This document shows, in pieces, positions 36,268 to 45,549 of a stretch of DNA of 64,000 nt (the stretch's first letter is position 1; each line of letters starts with the position of its first letter). The stretch is from assembly GCF_024808665.1 (NCBI RefSeq), contig NZ_JANUBZ010000004.1, positions 336,428-400,427 on the forward strand, read 5' to 3'. This DNA comes from Mucilaginibacter empetricola. Its GTDB lineage: Bacteria > Bacteroidota > Bacteroidia > Sphingobacteriales > Sphingobacteriaceae. The notes below the pieces were generated by a model, which saw only the letters and a program-made list of their open reading frames with translations, was not told the DNA's origin and ran no database searches. The translations under genes were made by a program, and so were the position numbers.

Positions 36268-37815
36268 TTAATTTTTCATTTGCGGAGCGGGCACCGTTTT
36301 CATAATATCATCAATGGAGAATGATGCGGGGGCCTGTCGTGGTGGGAACTCCTTGTAAGTTGACATGTATAGCGCCACTTTTTCGACGGCAGGTAATATC
36401 AGGAAAGCATGTTTTACTGCCCAGTCTTCCCATGCTGCCGAGTTACCAGGAGCATACTCGTAAGGATCACTGAGCAGGTCAACAAATATTGGCGCCCTCA
36501 TTTTAGTCATGGGCACGCGCCATACTTCCATACCATGTGCATCCTGTCTGGCAAAGGAATATTTAAAGCGTTCATCCCTATAAGCTACCAGGTTACCATC
36601 ATCATCAAAGTAAACAAATTCATGGCGCAACGTACCCGATTGTCCGCTCAGATAAGGAATCTGGTTATATCCATCTAAATGCACCTTGAATTTTTTAGCC
36701 CCTTCGGTAACGCCTTTTGTTGCAGAAGTAGTCAGGTTCGGATCGCCACCTGCAGCTGCCACTAAGGTAGGGAGCCAGTCCTCAGCAGAAAACAAGCCAG
36801 TAAAGTTTGAACCTGGTTTAATAACTCCAGGCCAACGGATCAACGCGGGTACCCTGAAGGCGCCTTCGGTTTCCATATCTTTTTCACCTTTAAAAGGAGA
36901 AGCTCCAGCATCGGGCCACTGATTTTTCATAGCACCGTTATCGGTACTGTAAATTACTATAGTATTATCGGTAAGATGATTATCATCCAAAAATTTAAGC
37001 AAATCGCCAACCATGGCATCATGCTCGGTCATGCCGTCGGCCTGTAAACCCAAGCCGGTTTTTCCGTCTGATGATGGTTTTAAGTGTGTGTATACGTGCA
37101 TGCGGGTACTATTAAACCATACAAAGAATGGTTTGCCGGCTTTTACCTGCGTAGTCATGAAGTTTATTGCTGCTGCGTAAAACTCTTCATCTACAGTTTC
37201 CATTCTTTTTTTGGTAAGCGGGCCGGTATCTTCAATTTTACCATCAGCGGTCGAATGAATTACTCCGCGGGGGCCAAATTTCTTTTTAAATGCCTCTCCC
37301 TTTGGATAGTCAGGATTTTCGGGTTCTTCTTCAGCATTCAGGTGATACAGGTTACCAAAGAATTCGTCAAATCCATGTGCTGTAGGCAGATATTTATCCG
37401 CATCGCCCAGGTGGTTTTTGCCAAATTGCCCGCACATATAGCCCAAAGGCTTAAGGAATTCAGCAATCGTAGGATCTTCTTTTTGCAGACCAACCGGTGC
37501 TCCCGGCAAAGCAACTTTGGTTAGACCGGTGCGGAAAGGGCATTGGCCGGTAATGAAGGCCGCGCGACCCGCTGTACAGCTTTGCTGGCCATAATATTGG
37601 ATAAATACGCCGCCTTCGTTACCAATGCGATCAATATTGGGAGTAGTAAAACCCATCAGGCCGCGGCTATAGGCGCTGATATTTGACTGGCCAATGTCAT
37701 CGCCAAAAATAACGAGGATATTGGGCTGTTTTTTTTGAGCTACAGCACTTGCTATAACCAGTGCCAAAAAACCAGTTAAGGCTATCCGGCGTTTTAATGG
37801 ATTAAAGATTGACAT
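36268..37815 (-). CDS. Arylsulfatase (type I sulfatase, formylglycine-dependent)
   Basis: The ATG at 37813-37815 gives 515 residues with a signal peptide (RRIALTGFLALVIASAVAQ). The maturation motif is SCTAGRAAFITG, with Cys80 as the residue converted to formylglycine and Arg84 of CxAxR. Metal-binding Asp pair near IFGDDIGQSN, plus FGKNHLGD and YSTDNGAM with the C-terminal metal Asp-Asn. It is the first gene of the operon whose last gene is the formylglycine-generating enzyme. The frame extends to 37881 but the longer version hides the signal peptide. Confidence 0.93.
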   Translation of the reverse strand: MSIFNPLKRRIALTGFLALVIASAVAQKKQPNILVIFGDDIGQSNISAYSRGLMGFTTPNIDRIGNEGGVFIQYYGQQSCTAGRAAFITGQCPFRTGLTKVALPGAPVGLQKEDPTIAEFLKPLGYMCGQFGKNHLGDADKYLPTAHGFDEFFGNLYHLNAEEEPENPDYPKGEAFKKKFGPRGVIHSTADGKIEDTGPLTKKRMETVDEEFYAAAINFMTTQVKAGKPFFVWFNSTRMHVYTHLKPSSDGKTGLGLQADGMTEHDAMVGDLLKFLDDNHLTDNTIVIYSTDNGAMKNQWPDAGASPFKGEKDMETEGAFRVPALIRWPGVIKPGSNFTGLFSAEDWLPTLVAAAGGDPNLTTSATKGVTEGAKKFKVHLDGYNQIPYLSGQSGTLRHEFVYFDDDGNLVAYRDERFKYSFARQDAHGMEVWRVPMTKMRAPIFVDLLSDPYEYAPGNSAAWEDWAVKHAFLILPAVEKVALYMSTYKEFPPRQAPASFSIDDIMKTVPAPQMKN

Positions 37816-38090
37816 AGTTTTTCGGTTAAGTTTTACATTTTGTTTAGACGTAGTGGCCGGTATGGGGATTCGGCTACACAAAGTAAAAGCATAAAAAGGC
37901 CATTCATTTTAAATCAGAGCCCTTAATCCGTTGCAGTTTTAAAAATGGAACACTATTTAATGTGTTGCAACTTTTGAAAGGGACTCTTATGGTAGATGAG
38001 AAATAATTACCGAAAATATTCTGACAAGGGTAAAACTGGAATAAATGCTCAAGTGTTCGAAATATAAAAAAGGCTGTCATGCTGAATTTT

Positions 38091-38283
38091 AAAATCCGAA
38101 GGATTTTGAAGGTGAAATGACAATGATGCGCCATAGGTGCAAAATATCGGTAGAAATATTGTTATAGCCGATTTTAACGTGCTGTAGGTACGCCACCTTG
38201 CCGCCGAATAGGTTTCGTACCGATGGCACGAAATAATTATTGTTTTTTTCTCTACCGATATTTGACTCCAACGGAGTCTTTCT
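38091..38283. repeat. REP/MITE-like intergenic repeat with CC-NNN-GG hairpins
   Basis: Three short hairpins share three-base loops closed by CC/GG: AAAATCC-GAA-GGATTTT (38091-38107), TTCGTACC-GAT-GGCACGAA (38214-38232, one mismatch) and GACTCC-AAC-GGAGTC (38264-38278). A weaker one is CGTGC...GTACG (38178-38190). A perfect 12-base inverted repeat brackets the middle: AAATATCGGTAG (38142-38153) and CTACCGATATTT (38252-38263). The pattern is like dispersed intergenic repeats of Sphingobacteriaceae; copy number elsewhere cannot be seen. Confidence 0.5.
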
Positions 38284-38679
38284 TTTGATCTAATTATATC
38301 TGTCATGGGTAGGCACTAGAAGCATGCGGGCAAAGGCCTGAATCGCCATGCCTTCACGTTTTACATCAGCGGTAATGCATCGGCGTATACCCAACGCGCA
38401 CCCTTCGAGCACCTCAGGGTGACACCCATATTGGATTCGCAACAAAACACACGTTTCGGGCACTCAAAGAATAAATGCCATAAATAAATGCAACGAATGA
38501 GCTGAAGAACGCGCGTTGAAAAATAATTGAAAATAATTTCAAGAAATTTTTTGGAGGCTGTCTGCTCAATTTTTGAGCTAACAATTTGACTTTCAATTAT
38601 TGATAAAAGCGGATGCTCTAGCCGAGCAATTAGCACGCCCTGGTCTGCTGAAAAAAGATGAAAATTCTTTTTAAAAAGA

Positions 38680-38710
38680 TTTGGATTAGTGAATCTGATT
38701 CTTACCTTTG
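38680..38710 (+). promoter_or_regulatory. Bacteroidota-type promoter of tRNA-Pro
   Basis: TTTG at 38680-38683 and TACCTTTG at 38703-38710, spaced 19 bases, match the Bacteroidota primary sigma consensus (TTTG / TAnnTTTG). The tRNA starts 12 bases later. Confidence 0.75.
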
Positions 38711-38721
38711 CAATCCCAATT

Positions 38722-38795
38722 CGGGGTGTAGCGTAGCCCGGTATCGCGCCACATTTGGGATGTGGAGGCCGCAGGTTCGAATCCTGCCACCCCGA
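38722..38795 (+). tRNA. tRNA-Pro (anticodon UGG)
   Basis: A 74-base cloverleaf: acceptor CGGGGTG (38722-38728) pairs with CACCCCG (38788-38794), discriminator A at 38795. The anticodon stem is CCACA/TGTGG with loop TTTGGGA, so the anticodon is TGG, reading CCN proline codons. The T arm has GCAGGTTCGAATCCTGC. The CCA end is not encoded. G at 37 after the anticodon is normal for tRNA-Pro. Confidence 0.97.
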
Positions 38796-38816
38796 CTTAA
38801 AAAAGCGATACCAAGT

Positions 38817-38855
38817 AAAAAAGCTCTTCAAAGAAATTTGAGGAGCTTTTTGTTT
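38817..38855 (+). terminator. Terminator of tRNA-Pro
   Basis: AAAAGCTCTTCAAA (38819-38832) pairs with TTTGAGGAGCTTTT (38837-38850) around a GAAA loop with one G-T pair, followed by TGTTTT. It lies 22 bases after the tRNA and also precedes the stop of the convergent ppk gene. Confidence 0.85.
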
Positions 38856-38878
38856 TAAATGGTCTGGGGGTAGCCCGA

Positions 38879-40933
38879 TTATTTTTTCATTGTCAATTGA
38901 TAAAAGGCTTCCTGAGTATCATCTCCACATGCTACTTCAGTTTCAACTGGTATTGATTTAAGATTTTGATCCAGCACACTTGTTTTTCGATAAAGTGCTA
39001 ACTGTAGGTTTATAAAGTTAAAGATTTCTTCTTTACAGGCCTTATCATATACGGAGAATACCACTTCAACCCTTGATCGCAGATTGCGCTCCATCCAATC
39101 GGAAGAACCAAGGAAGATCAGCGGCGCATTATTATTATTAAAAATAAATATCCTCGAATGTTCCAGATACCTGCCTATAACACGGGTTAGTGAAATATTT
39201 TCGCTCAAGCCCGGTACTCCTGGCCTCAAGCGGCAAATGCTGCGCACAATCATCTCTATTTTTACCCCGGCATTTGATGCTTCATAAAGGGCGTCTATCA
39301 TCTCACTATCTTCCAGATTATTTAGCTTGATAATTATCTTTCCCTCACCTCCGTTTTTAGCAATCCTTATTTCATTATTTATCAACCCTTTAAACCTGTC
39401 TATTATGTTAAATTGCGAAACAAGCAAATGCTTAAACGGAGCAGGCTGCTTTCCTGTATACAAATAAAGAAATACATCTTTTAGTTCTTCATTCATTGCA
39501 GGATTAGAGGTGAGCAGGCCGATATCAGAATAAATTCCGGCTGTTCTTTCGTTAAAATTGCCGGTACCATAAAAGCCATAAGTTTTGGTTATGCCATCTT
39601 TTACCCGGGTAATTAAAGCTGTTTTAGCGTGAACCTTTATATCAGGCAGGCTATAAGAAATTTCTATTCCCGCCTTTTCCATTTTTTCGGCCCAAAGCAG
39701 ATTATTGGCCTCATCAAACCGGGCCTTTACTTCAACAAATGCCCTAACCTTTTTGCCATTTTTGGAAGCACTGATGAGCGCGTTCACGATATGTGAATCG
39801 GATGCTACACGGTAAAAAGTAGCCATAATTTCAGTTACATAGGGGTCCAGTACTGCCTGGTTAAAGAATATCAATACATGGTCGTACGACTGGTAAGGGA
39901 AAAACAATAAAAAGTCTTTTTCATCTAACGCCCTAAAGTAATTTTTGTAAGAAGCCAGTTCGTGATGTTTTAACGGTTTCCACTTGGCCATGCTGGGTAG
40001 CGAACCTGTTGGAATTGGGAAAGAGAAGAAATCGCTCATTTGCTGGTATCTTCCGGTGGGCGTTAACTCGTCACTCTCTATGTTGAATAGATCAACGCAC
40101 AGTGATACTAATTCTTTAGGCATGGCGGCATCGTATTGAAAGCGGGATGGCGCTCCTAAAGAACGTTGCGCCAGTCTGCTCTTCATCTGACTGGCTATGG
40201 CCCCCAAATGTTCGTCGATGTTAAGCTCGGCATCCCTGTTTAGTTTTATTGATGAACAACCTTTTACCGTATAATTTTCCAGTAATCTTTCGCCGCCTAT
40301 ACGTACAATATCGTCCAGATAAATCACGTAGTGCTTATCGTCTATCTGCGGCAAAGCTATAAAGCGGGGAAGGTGCTGCGTTGGTAAGTTTAAAAGTATA
40401 GTCTGTTCGGCGCTATCGTGATGCAACACTTGCCATATCAGGTACAGTTGGCGGTCTTCCAGAAAAGGAGTGGTTTTATCTGTTAACCAAATTGGCTGTA
40501 AATAGGAAGCTACCTGGGTATTGAAGTATTCATATATAAATTCAAGATGTTCCTCGTGGACTTCCTGATGGTTTTGGTAAAGGATGATATTATTTACTGT
40601 TAATTCAGGTATCACCGTATTAGCCAAAATAAAACGCAGATAAGTGGTTTGGTGGCTCGCCTCTTTACGCACTTCAGCCAATATATCGCTATAAGAACGG
40701 TTCTCCTCATCGTTAAAATCGCCCAGTTTGCTTAGGGTTTCTAAATGAGCCACCCTAACCCTGTAAAATTCATCTAGATTAGATGCATGGATGGCAATGA
40801 ATTTTATTTTTTCGACAAGGGGCAATTGCGGATCCAGGCTTTCTTCCAGCACACGGAGGTTGAAGCTTAGCCAACTGAGATCCCGGTTAAAATATTTAGC
40901 AATCTCAATAGCAGGCGCACTTGAATTTTCCAT
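38879..40933 (-). CDS. ppk1: Polyphosphate kinase 1
   Basis: A 684-residue enzyme that reversibly makes inorganic polyphosphate from ATP. It starts with the typical YFNRDLSWLSFNLRVLEE. The two catalytic histidines are His435 in IKVHAKTALITR and His592 in YLEHSRIFIFNN, the same positions as in the E. coli enzyme as remembered. GTGNFNERTAGIYSDIGLLT and SSDWMERNLRSRVEVVF follow the family. Full length and intact. It is convergent with tRNA-Pro and stands as a single gene. Confidence 0.96.
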   Translation of the reverse strand: MENSSAPAIEIAKYFNRDLSWLSFNLRVLEESLDPQLPLVEKIKFIAIHASNLDEFYRVRVAHLETLSKLGDFNDEENRSYSDILAEVRKEASHQTTYLRFILANTVIPELTVNNIILYQNHQEVHEEHLEFIYEYFNTQVASYLQPIWLTDKTTPFLEDRQLYLIWQVLHHDSAEQTILLNLPTQHLPRFIALPQIDDKHYVIYLDDIVRIGGERLLENYTVKGCSSIKLNRDAELNIDEHLGAIASQMKSRLAQRSLGAPSRFQYDAAMPKELVSLCVDLFNIESDELTPTGRYQQMSDFFSFPIPTGSLPSMAKWKPLKHHELASYKNYFRALDEKDFLLFFPYQSYDHVLIFFNQAVLDPYVTEIMATFYRVASDSHIVNALISASKNGKKVRAFVEVKARFDEANNLLWAEKMEKAGIEISYSLPDIKVHAKTALITRVKDGITKTYGFYGTGNFNERTAGIYSDIGLLTSNPAMNEELKDVFLYLYTGKQPAPFKHLLVSQFNIIDRFKGLINNEIRIAKNGGEGKIIIKLNNLEDSEMIDALYEASNAGVKIEMIVRSICRLRPGVPGLSENISLTRVIGRYLEHSRIFIFNNNNAPLIFLGSSDWMERNLRSRVEVVFSVYDKACKEEIFNFINLQLALYRKTSVLDQNLKSIPVETEVACGDDTQEAFYQLTMKK

Positions 40934-41149
40934 AGTAATTAATTGGATGAGTGTAAAATATGTTACAATTGTTCGAAAATAGCTACCCCTTATTACGAAA
41001 ATGTTAAGTTATGATGAATTACTGTAGGGGGTAACACAGAAGCATGGTCTGTTTTCTCATTTTGCCTACGAAAATCCTTAATTAGGCTACAATCAGCCAT
41101 CTGCATCTCTTGACCTTTGTGGTGTTATTAATTTAAAACATCAAATCAT

Positions 41150-42004
41150 ATGACACATCAAAATAATAATTCAACTGCAAATAAAGTTTGGTTTATAACC
41201 GGTGCCTCCCGCGGCTTTGGACGCGTGTGGGCCGAAGCGGCATTGAAACGCGGCGATAAGGTTGCCGCTACTGCACGTTCGTTAACAAGTATCATCGACC
41301 TAAAAGAAAAGTATGGCGCAAACGTGCTGACTTTAGCACTCGATGTGACTAAGCCCGATCAAGTAAAGACCGTTGTGGCACAAGCTCACGCTCATTTCGG
41401 AAGACTTGATATTGTGCTCAATAATGCTGGTTATTCATTAGTTGGAACGATCGAAGAAGCCAGTGCAGATGACGTTAGGACGCTGTATGAAACTAATATA
41501 TTCGGCACATTGTCTGTCATTCAGGCGGTGTTACCGTTATTGCGTCAGCAGGGCGGCGGCCATATACTTGGCGTATCGAGCGGGCTTGGGCATGTAACGA
41601 TGCCGGTGATAGGATATTACTGTTCTTCAAAATGGGCGTTCGAGGCTATTCATGAAAGCCTGGCGGGGGAAATAAAAGATTTTGGGATCAAGGTAACGAT
41701 CATTGAGCCTGGCGCTTATGCAACCGAATTTGGGAGTCAGGAGTCTTTGAAATTTGCAGCTGGCCTCGATATTTATGCAGACTTTAAAACACAATTTGTA
41801 GATCGTTTAAAAGGTTTGGAAAGGGGCGACCCCCAAGCAACTCCACAGGCGTTGTTCCAGGTAGTGGATGCGAAAAATCCGCCGCTAAGGTTTAATCTGG
41901 GCAGCCAAAATCTGGAGTGGGTTCGGGCTGCATACGCGGAGCGCTTAGCTACATGGGAAGCCTGGCAGGAGGTGTCAGCATCAGCGCAGGGCGAGCCAAA
42001 GTAA
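41150..42004 (+). CDS. Short-chain dehydrogenase/reductase (SDR)
   Basis: A 284-residue classical SDR. Cofactor motif WFITGASRGFGRVWAEAAL (about 14-32), LDVTKPDQV, NNAGYSLVG, catalytic Ser in GVSSGLGHV and YYCSSK (Tyr-xxx-Lys). An Arg after Ala in the GASRGFG loop suggests NADP(H). It is followed after 71 bases by an AraC-type regulator in the same direction, which may control it. Substrate unknown. Confidence 0.9.
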   Translation: MTHQNNNSTANKVWFITGASRGFGRVWAEAALKRGDKVAATARSLTSIIDLKEKYGANVLTLALDVTKPDQVKTVVAQAHAHFGRLDIVLNNAGYSLVGTIEEASADDVRTLYETNIFGTLSVIQAVLPLLRQQGGGHILGVSSGLGHVTMPVIGYYCSSKWAFEAIHESLAGEIKDFGIKVTIIEPGAYATEFGSQESLKFAAGLDIYADFKTQFVDRLKGLERGDPQATPQALFQVVDAKNPPLRFNLGSQNLEWVRAAYAERLATWEAWQEVSASAQGEPK

Positions 42005-42075
42005 TTTAATGGTAAAGAATAAAGGGATAACCGGTAATTTTAAACATTATCGGTTATTATTGTATTAATGCTAAA

Positions 42076-42999
42076 ATGAAGAAAGACGAAAATATCCTGC
42101 TTAAATTCGATTCATTATCGGATGCGCACCGGGCCTTTGGCTTAATAAAGCCATTACATCCGCTTATTAGCTTTATAAGCGAAGCTACCGGCCGTGAAGA
42201 AGTGGTAAGGTCAGTTAGTCCGCATGTGCTTAACTTTTATAAAATATCATACCTGCCAAAGTTTAGCGGTAAATTAAAATACGGCCAGCGTCATTATGAT
42301 TTTGACGAAGGCGGTTTATTGTTCGCTGCTCCCGGGCAGATAGTTGGCGGCAATACTGAAGATGAGATGGCGGGATGTTCCAGATTTGCCTTGTTGATTC
42401 ACCCTGATTTTTTACTGGGGTATTCGCTTGCCAAAAAGATAAAACAATACGGCTTCTTTTCCTACTCCGCTAATGAGGCGCTGCACCTATCGGACAAAGA
42501 AAAAGCAACGATCATTTCTATTTTCAAGATCATGGAAGAGGAGTTGAATAGCAGGATCGATGACTTTAGCCAGGATGTAATGATATCGCAGATTGAGCTA
42601 TTATTGAATTACGCTAATCGTTTTTACAAACGCCAATTCATTACGCGTAAAGCAATAAGCAACGACCTTTTGCAAAAGCTGGAAGAAATTTTAGATGAAT
42701 ATTTTAATAACGAAAGATCTTTAAGCCAGGGTATTCCCACGGTTCAATATCTTTCGGAAAAACTAAACATATCACCAAGTTATTTAAGTGATATGCTTCG
42801 TTCCCTTACTGGCCAAAATGCACAGCAACATATCCACCATAAACTGATAGAAAAAGCAAAGGAAAAACTATCTACCACCAGCTTATCGGTAAGTGAAGTG
42901 GCCTACGCGTTGGGTTTTGAACATTCGCAATCATTCAGTAAGCTATTCAAAACAAAAACTAATCTCTCGCCACTGGAATTCAGGCGGTCTTTTAACTGA
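42076..42999 (+). CDS. AraC-family transcriptional regulator
   Basis: A 307-residue regulator. The N-terminal part (about 1-190) is a cupin-like ligand domain. Two helix-turn-helix motifs fill the C-terminus: VQYLSEKLNISPSYLSDMLR and VSEVAYALGFEHSQSFSKLF, ending FKTKTNLSPLEFRRSF as usual for AraC proteins. Its place right after the SDR gene suggests a regulator-enzyme pair. Confidence 0.9.
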   Translation: MKKDENILLKFDSLSDAHRAFGLIKPLHPLISFISEATGREEVVRSVSPHVLNFYKISYLPKFSGKLKYGQRHYDFDEGGLLFAAPGQIVGGNTEDEMAGCSRFALLIHPDFLLGYSLAKKIKQYGFFSYSANEALHLSDKEKATIISIFKIMEEELNSRIDDFSQDVMISQIELLLNYANRFYKRQFITRKAISNDLLQKLEEILDEYFNNERSLSQGIPTVQYLSEKLNISPSYLSDMLRSLTGQNAQQHIHHKLIEKAKEKLSTTSLSVSEVAYALGFEHSQSFSKLFKTKTNLSPLEFRRSFN

Positions 43000-43047
43000 T
43001 AGCATACGAAAATCTAATACCGGTTCCAGTTGCAGGTTTTCCTCTCG

Positions 43048-43602
43048 CTATTTTGCGTAATGAAGCACAATAGTTCCCGATTTAAAGGTCTTTGAGCAAA
43101 TCAATTTTAAATTTAACTTCTCTTGCAGGCTGATGCCTTCAAATAGCCGTGTCCCTTCTCCTACAATTATTGGTTGAACTATAATATGATATTCATCAAT
43201 AAGGTTAAGTGCTGCCAATTGTGAGGCAAGGTTGATCCCACCGGTGAGCATATTTTTGCCTCGTTCCTGTTTCAATTTGAGTATTTCGTCCTGAAGGTCG
43301 GTACGAACAATTCTTGTTTTTTTGTCTTCGGCACTGTCTAATGATTGCGAGAAAACAACAAATTTCTCAACAGCGTCAAATGCCCGGGCAAATTCTATAT
43401 CTCCTTCGTCCGCGTCGGGGTCTTTCGCCACATCGGGCCAATAAGGAACCATCAACTGATAAGTTTTGCGCCCCCAGAGGAATGTGTCGGCCTCCCGCAA
43501 AAGCTGTATAAAATATTCCATTGTTTCTTCATCGGGAAGGAATTTGGTATGGTCGCAGCAGCCATCTAAGGTCATATTAATGGCGTAGACTAGTTTTCTC
43601 AT
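43048..43602 (-). CDS. Dihydrofolate reductase-like (RibD C-terminal domain) protein
   Basis: A 184-residue single-domain protein of the DHFR/RibD-C family: MRKLVYAINMTLDGCCDHTK, DTFLWGRKTYQLMVPYWPD, MLTGGINLASQLAALNLIDE and HIIVQPIIVGEGTRLFEG. Such stand-alone proteins use NADPH, but the substrate is unknown and they are not the essential folate enzyme. Single gene, convergent with the AraC regulator. Confidence 0.9.
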   Translation of the reverse strand: MRKLVYAINMTLDGCCDHTKFLPDEETMEYFIQLLREADTFLWGRKTYQLMVPYWPDVAKDPDADEGDIEFARAFDAVEKFVVFSQSLDSAEDKKTRIVRTDLQDEILKLKQERGKNMLTGGINLASQLAALNLIDEYHIIVQPIIVGEGTRLFEGISLQEKLNLKLICSKTFKSGTIVLHYAK

Positions 43603-43787
43603 AGGATTTACTTTTAGGTTTAACTTCCTTTGGCCCTGGTGATGCAGGTCGTTTATTAGGATTTATGAAATAAAGATATAAACCAAATCGCTTAAATAAA
43701 AGGGCAAAATACGGCATGGTTAGGGTGTAGTTGCGTCAAAGTCTTAATCACTTTTCCAATAATTAATAGATCTTTTTGCTGGTAAAT

Positions 43788-45134
43788 TTATTCTACGGTA
43801 ATGAGGTATGAGTTATCTGTTTTAGTTTTCAATGTGTAATGCCAGTTAACCTGGATATGCTGCCCTGTATAGCTGATAGTGTTATTATCCAATGAAATTT
43901 GGTCTTCCTGCGCAAAAAAGGTTACACTTTTCACTGTCCAGATACTACCCTCTATTAAAGTAGCCGTACGTTCATTAGCCGCGGTAAAATAATTGGCACC
44001 TTTACCCAGTTTTAGCAAGGTGGTATGTAACACCAAACTATCGTTTACCGCCTCTGCATGCATGGGGTCAAAACCCCTGAATTGGGGCGGGCTTTTAAAT
44101 AATAATGTAATTTTTAAACCGCCCTGGTTATTAAAGGATTTAAGGTTAATGCCATGCTTTTCTTTTTCAATAGCTGTAAAAAAATTTGCTTTGGATAGGT
44201 AAATAGCCAGATTGGGTAATTCGGCTTGCCTTGGTTTAAACTTTGAAAAGAAAAAAGCATTCAGACTTAAACCCGACCGGTAATATTCCGACTGCCAACT
44301 TTTGAATTTCCGGTCTAATAATAAACATTGAACCATGCCACTCAGCAAGCGTTTATTCCTTAAACCATCGCGGCCGTAAGTTGGTTCTATTAGCATTTCA
44401 AAAAAACGTTTTTGTATGTATTGCTGCTCCTGCAGCGTGGAAGCAAATATTTTCATGTAACGATATTCGCAATAGGTGGCGGGACCTTCGCAAGATTCGA
44501 CGCTTTTTTCATAATCCAGGTATTTTTTGCCGATAATGGTTTGCCTGAACAGCCTGCTGCTATAAAAGCGGTTTAAATTTTCCTGAAATTGCTGCGGCGG
44601 CCCGTTCAGCATCGAAAGCAATAACTCATCTTCATATTGTCTGGCTGCATCGTTCCGGTAATCTTCGGGATAAGTCAATAAGTCTGCGGGGTTATCAAAT
44701 TGTACGGTTTTGACAACGGTACGCTGGTAAACATGATGTAACTCATGGAACAATTCGGAGTAGAATTGATTTATGCTGGTATATTGCGGCTGGCCGTAGT
44801 TGTTATGAGCGGTTAGCGAGTGGTTGATCTCTGTTTGTGAAGTGCCCAGTAAAGAATATTCCGATTGGCTAAGCTGATAAATATCATTTTTCAATAATTT
44901 GGCGTCGGCTGGCGGCCTTGGATGATTTTTTAAAAATATGGGGCCGCCTATTCTGAAAATGGCGTAAGGTCCAATAGTCATTCCTGGCCAAACCTGGCTG
45001 GTGATGCGCATAATGTTTTTAGAGAATTGGGGTAATGCATTTAAATAAATGCTATCAATAGGTTCCAAGGATTGTGCAGTGGCGGGATTCCAGCCAACAA
45101 TCAACAATAGCAATAAGGCGAGTGCTTTACGCAT
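43788..45134 (-). CDS. Secreted protein with HExxH-like zinc-peptidase motif, unknown function
   Basis: Starting at the ATG at 45132-45134 it has 448 residues and a signal peptide (MRKALALLLLLIVGWNPATAQ). An earlier ATG at 45191 overlaps the stop of an upstream reading frame and hides the signal. The only clear motif is FYSELFHELHHVYQR (His130, Glu131, His134), the zinc-binding motif of gluzincin-type metallopeptidases, in a context about family-like eggs of Bacteroidota: ESCEGPATYCEYRYM, with a possible third ligand Glu, follows 100 residues later. A beta-rich C-terminal region ends the protein. Whether it is an active protease is not known. Confidence 0.75.
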   Translation of the reverse strand: MRKALALLLLLIVGWNPATAQSLEPIDSIYLNALPQFSKNIMRITSQVWPGMTIGPYAIFRIGGPIFLKNHPRPPADAKLLKNDIYQLSQSEYSLLGTSQTEINHSLTAHNNYGQPQYTSINQFYSELFHELHHVYQRTVVKTVQFDNPADLLTYPEDYRNDAARQYEDELLLSMLNGPPQQFQENLNRFYSSRLFRQTIIGKKYLDYEKSVESCEGPATYCEYRYMKIFASTLQEQQYIQKRFFEMLIEPTYGRDGLRNKRLLSGMVQCLLLDRKFKSWQSEYYRSGLSLNAFFFSKFKPRQAELPNLAIYLSKANFFTAIEKEKHGINLKSFNNQGGLKITLLFKSPPQFRGFDPMHAEAVNDSLVLHTTLLKLGKGANYFTAANERTATLIEGSIWTVKSVTFFAQEDQISLDNNTISYTGQHIQVNWHYTLKTKTDNSYLITVE

Positions 45135-45187
45135 AAGCTTTCCAGATGATTTAGTAAATATAAAAAACAGGTCCCTTATTGTGCTTG

Positions 45188-45360
45188 TCATTTATTAATA
45201 AAAATAATCTCCTGTCGATAAGTGCCATCTGCGGATAGGCGCTGTTTGTAGTCTTTGCCCACAACGCTCACCTGCCCTTCGTGCCAAATTGAAAAATGAA
45301 ACCGGTTTGAGCTGGTTCTAGCCTGCCTGAATATATAAAGGAGTTTAGCTTTGTGTAAGA
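45188..45360 (-). pseudogene. Possible C-terminal remnant of a protein gene
   Basis: On the minus strand a frame ending TGA at 45188-45190 reads SSNRFHFSIWHEGQV then SVVGKDYKQRLSADGTYRQE and IIFINK. It is protein-like, but no in-frame start is seen and a stop lies about 70 codons upstream. Its stop overlaps an ATG of the following gene (ATGA). It may be the end of a decayed gene; it could also be chance. Confidence 0.3.
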
Positions 45361-45549
45361 TCCTTTTAAATACGGAAAAGTAAAACTGTAAACCTTTTTA
45401 GGACGGGCCATGAGCTAATTTGGCCCACATTGTGTCAATTTGTCCCAGATTTGTAGTTAACTTGTTGATTTATAATGTAACTTGTTTCACTTGCCCCAGT
45501 ATGTTTCTTCTGTAGCACGTTTTTCGCGGGACAGAGACAAGGAGACAGA
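45361..45549. other. Intergenic remainder, nothing seen
   Basis: This part of the gap between the metallopeptidase-like gene and the methyltransferase contains no gene, hairpin or repeat that could be supported. Confidence 0.4.

Larger units (their letters stand above)
37816..38721. other. Long gene-poor region upstream of tRNA-Pro
   Basis: About 900 bases with no convincing gene. The first part (37816-38050) is the likely promoter of the sulfatase operon. 38091-38283 is a hairpin-rich repeat (listed separately). 38284-38650 holds short phrases such as CTTCGAGCACCTCAGGGTGA that look like degraded repeat sequence. Open frames here on the minus strand are shadows of the repeat and the tRNA. 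Confidence 0.5.

Noticed and set aside
37816..37881. Longer sulfatase start
   Set aside because: The extra 22 residues hide the signal peptide and look non-coding.
38361..38831. A 156-codon minus-strand frame with phrase GWQDSNLRPPHPKCGAIPGYAT
   Set aside because: It is the antisense of tRNA-Pro; this phrase is a well-known artefact of tRNA genes.
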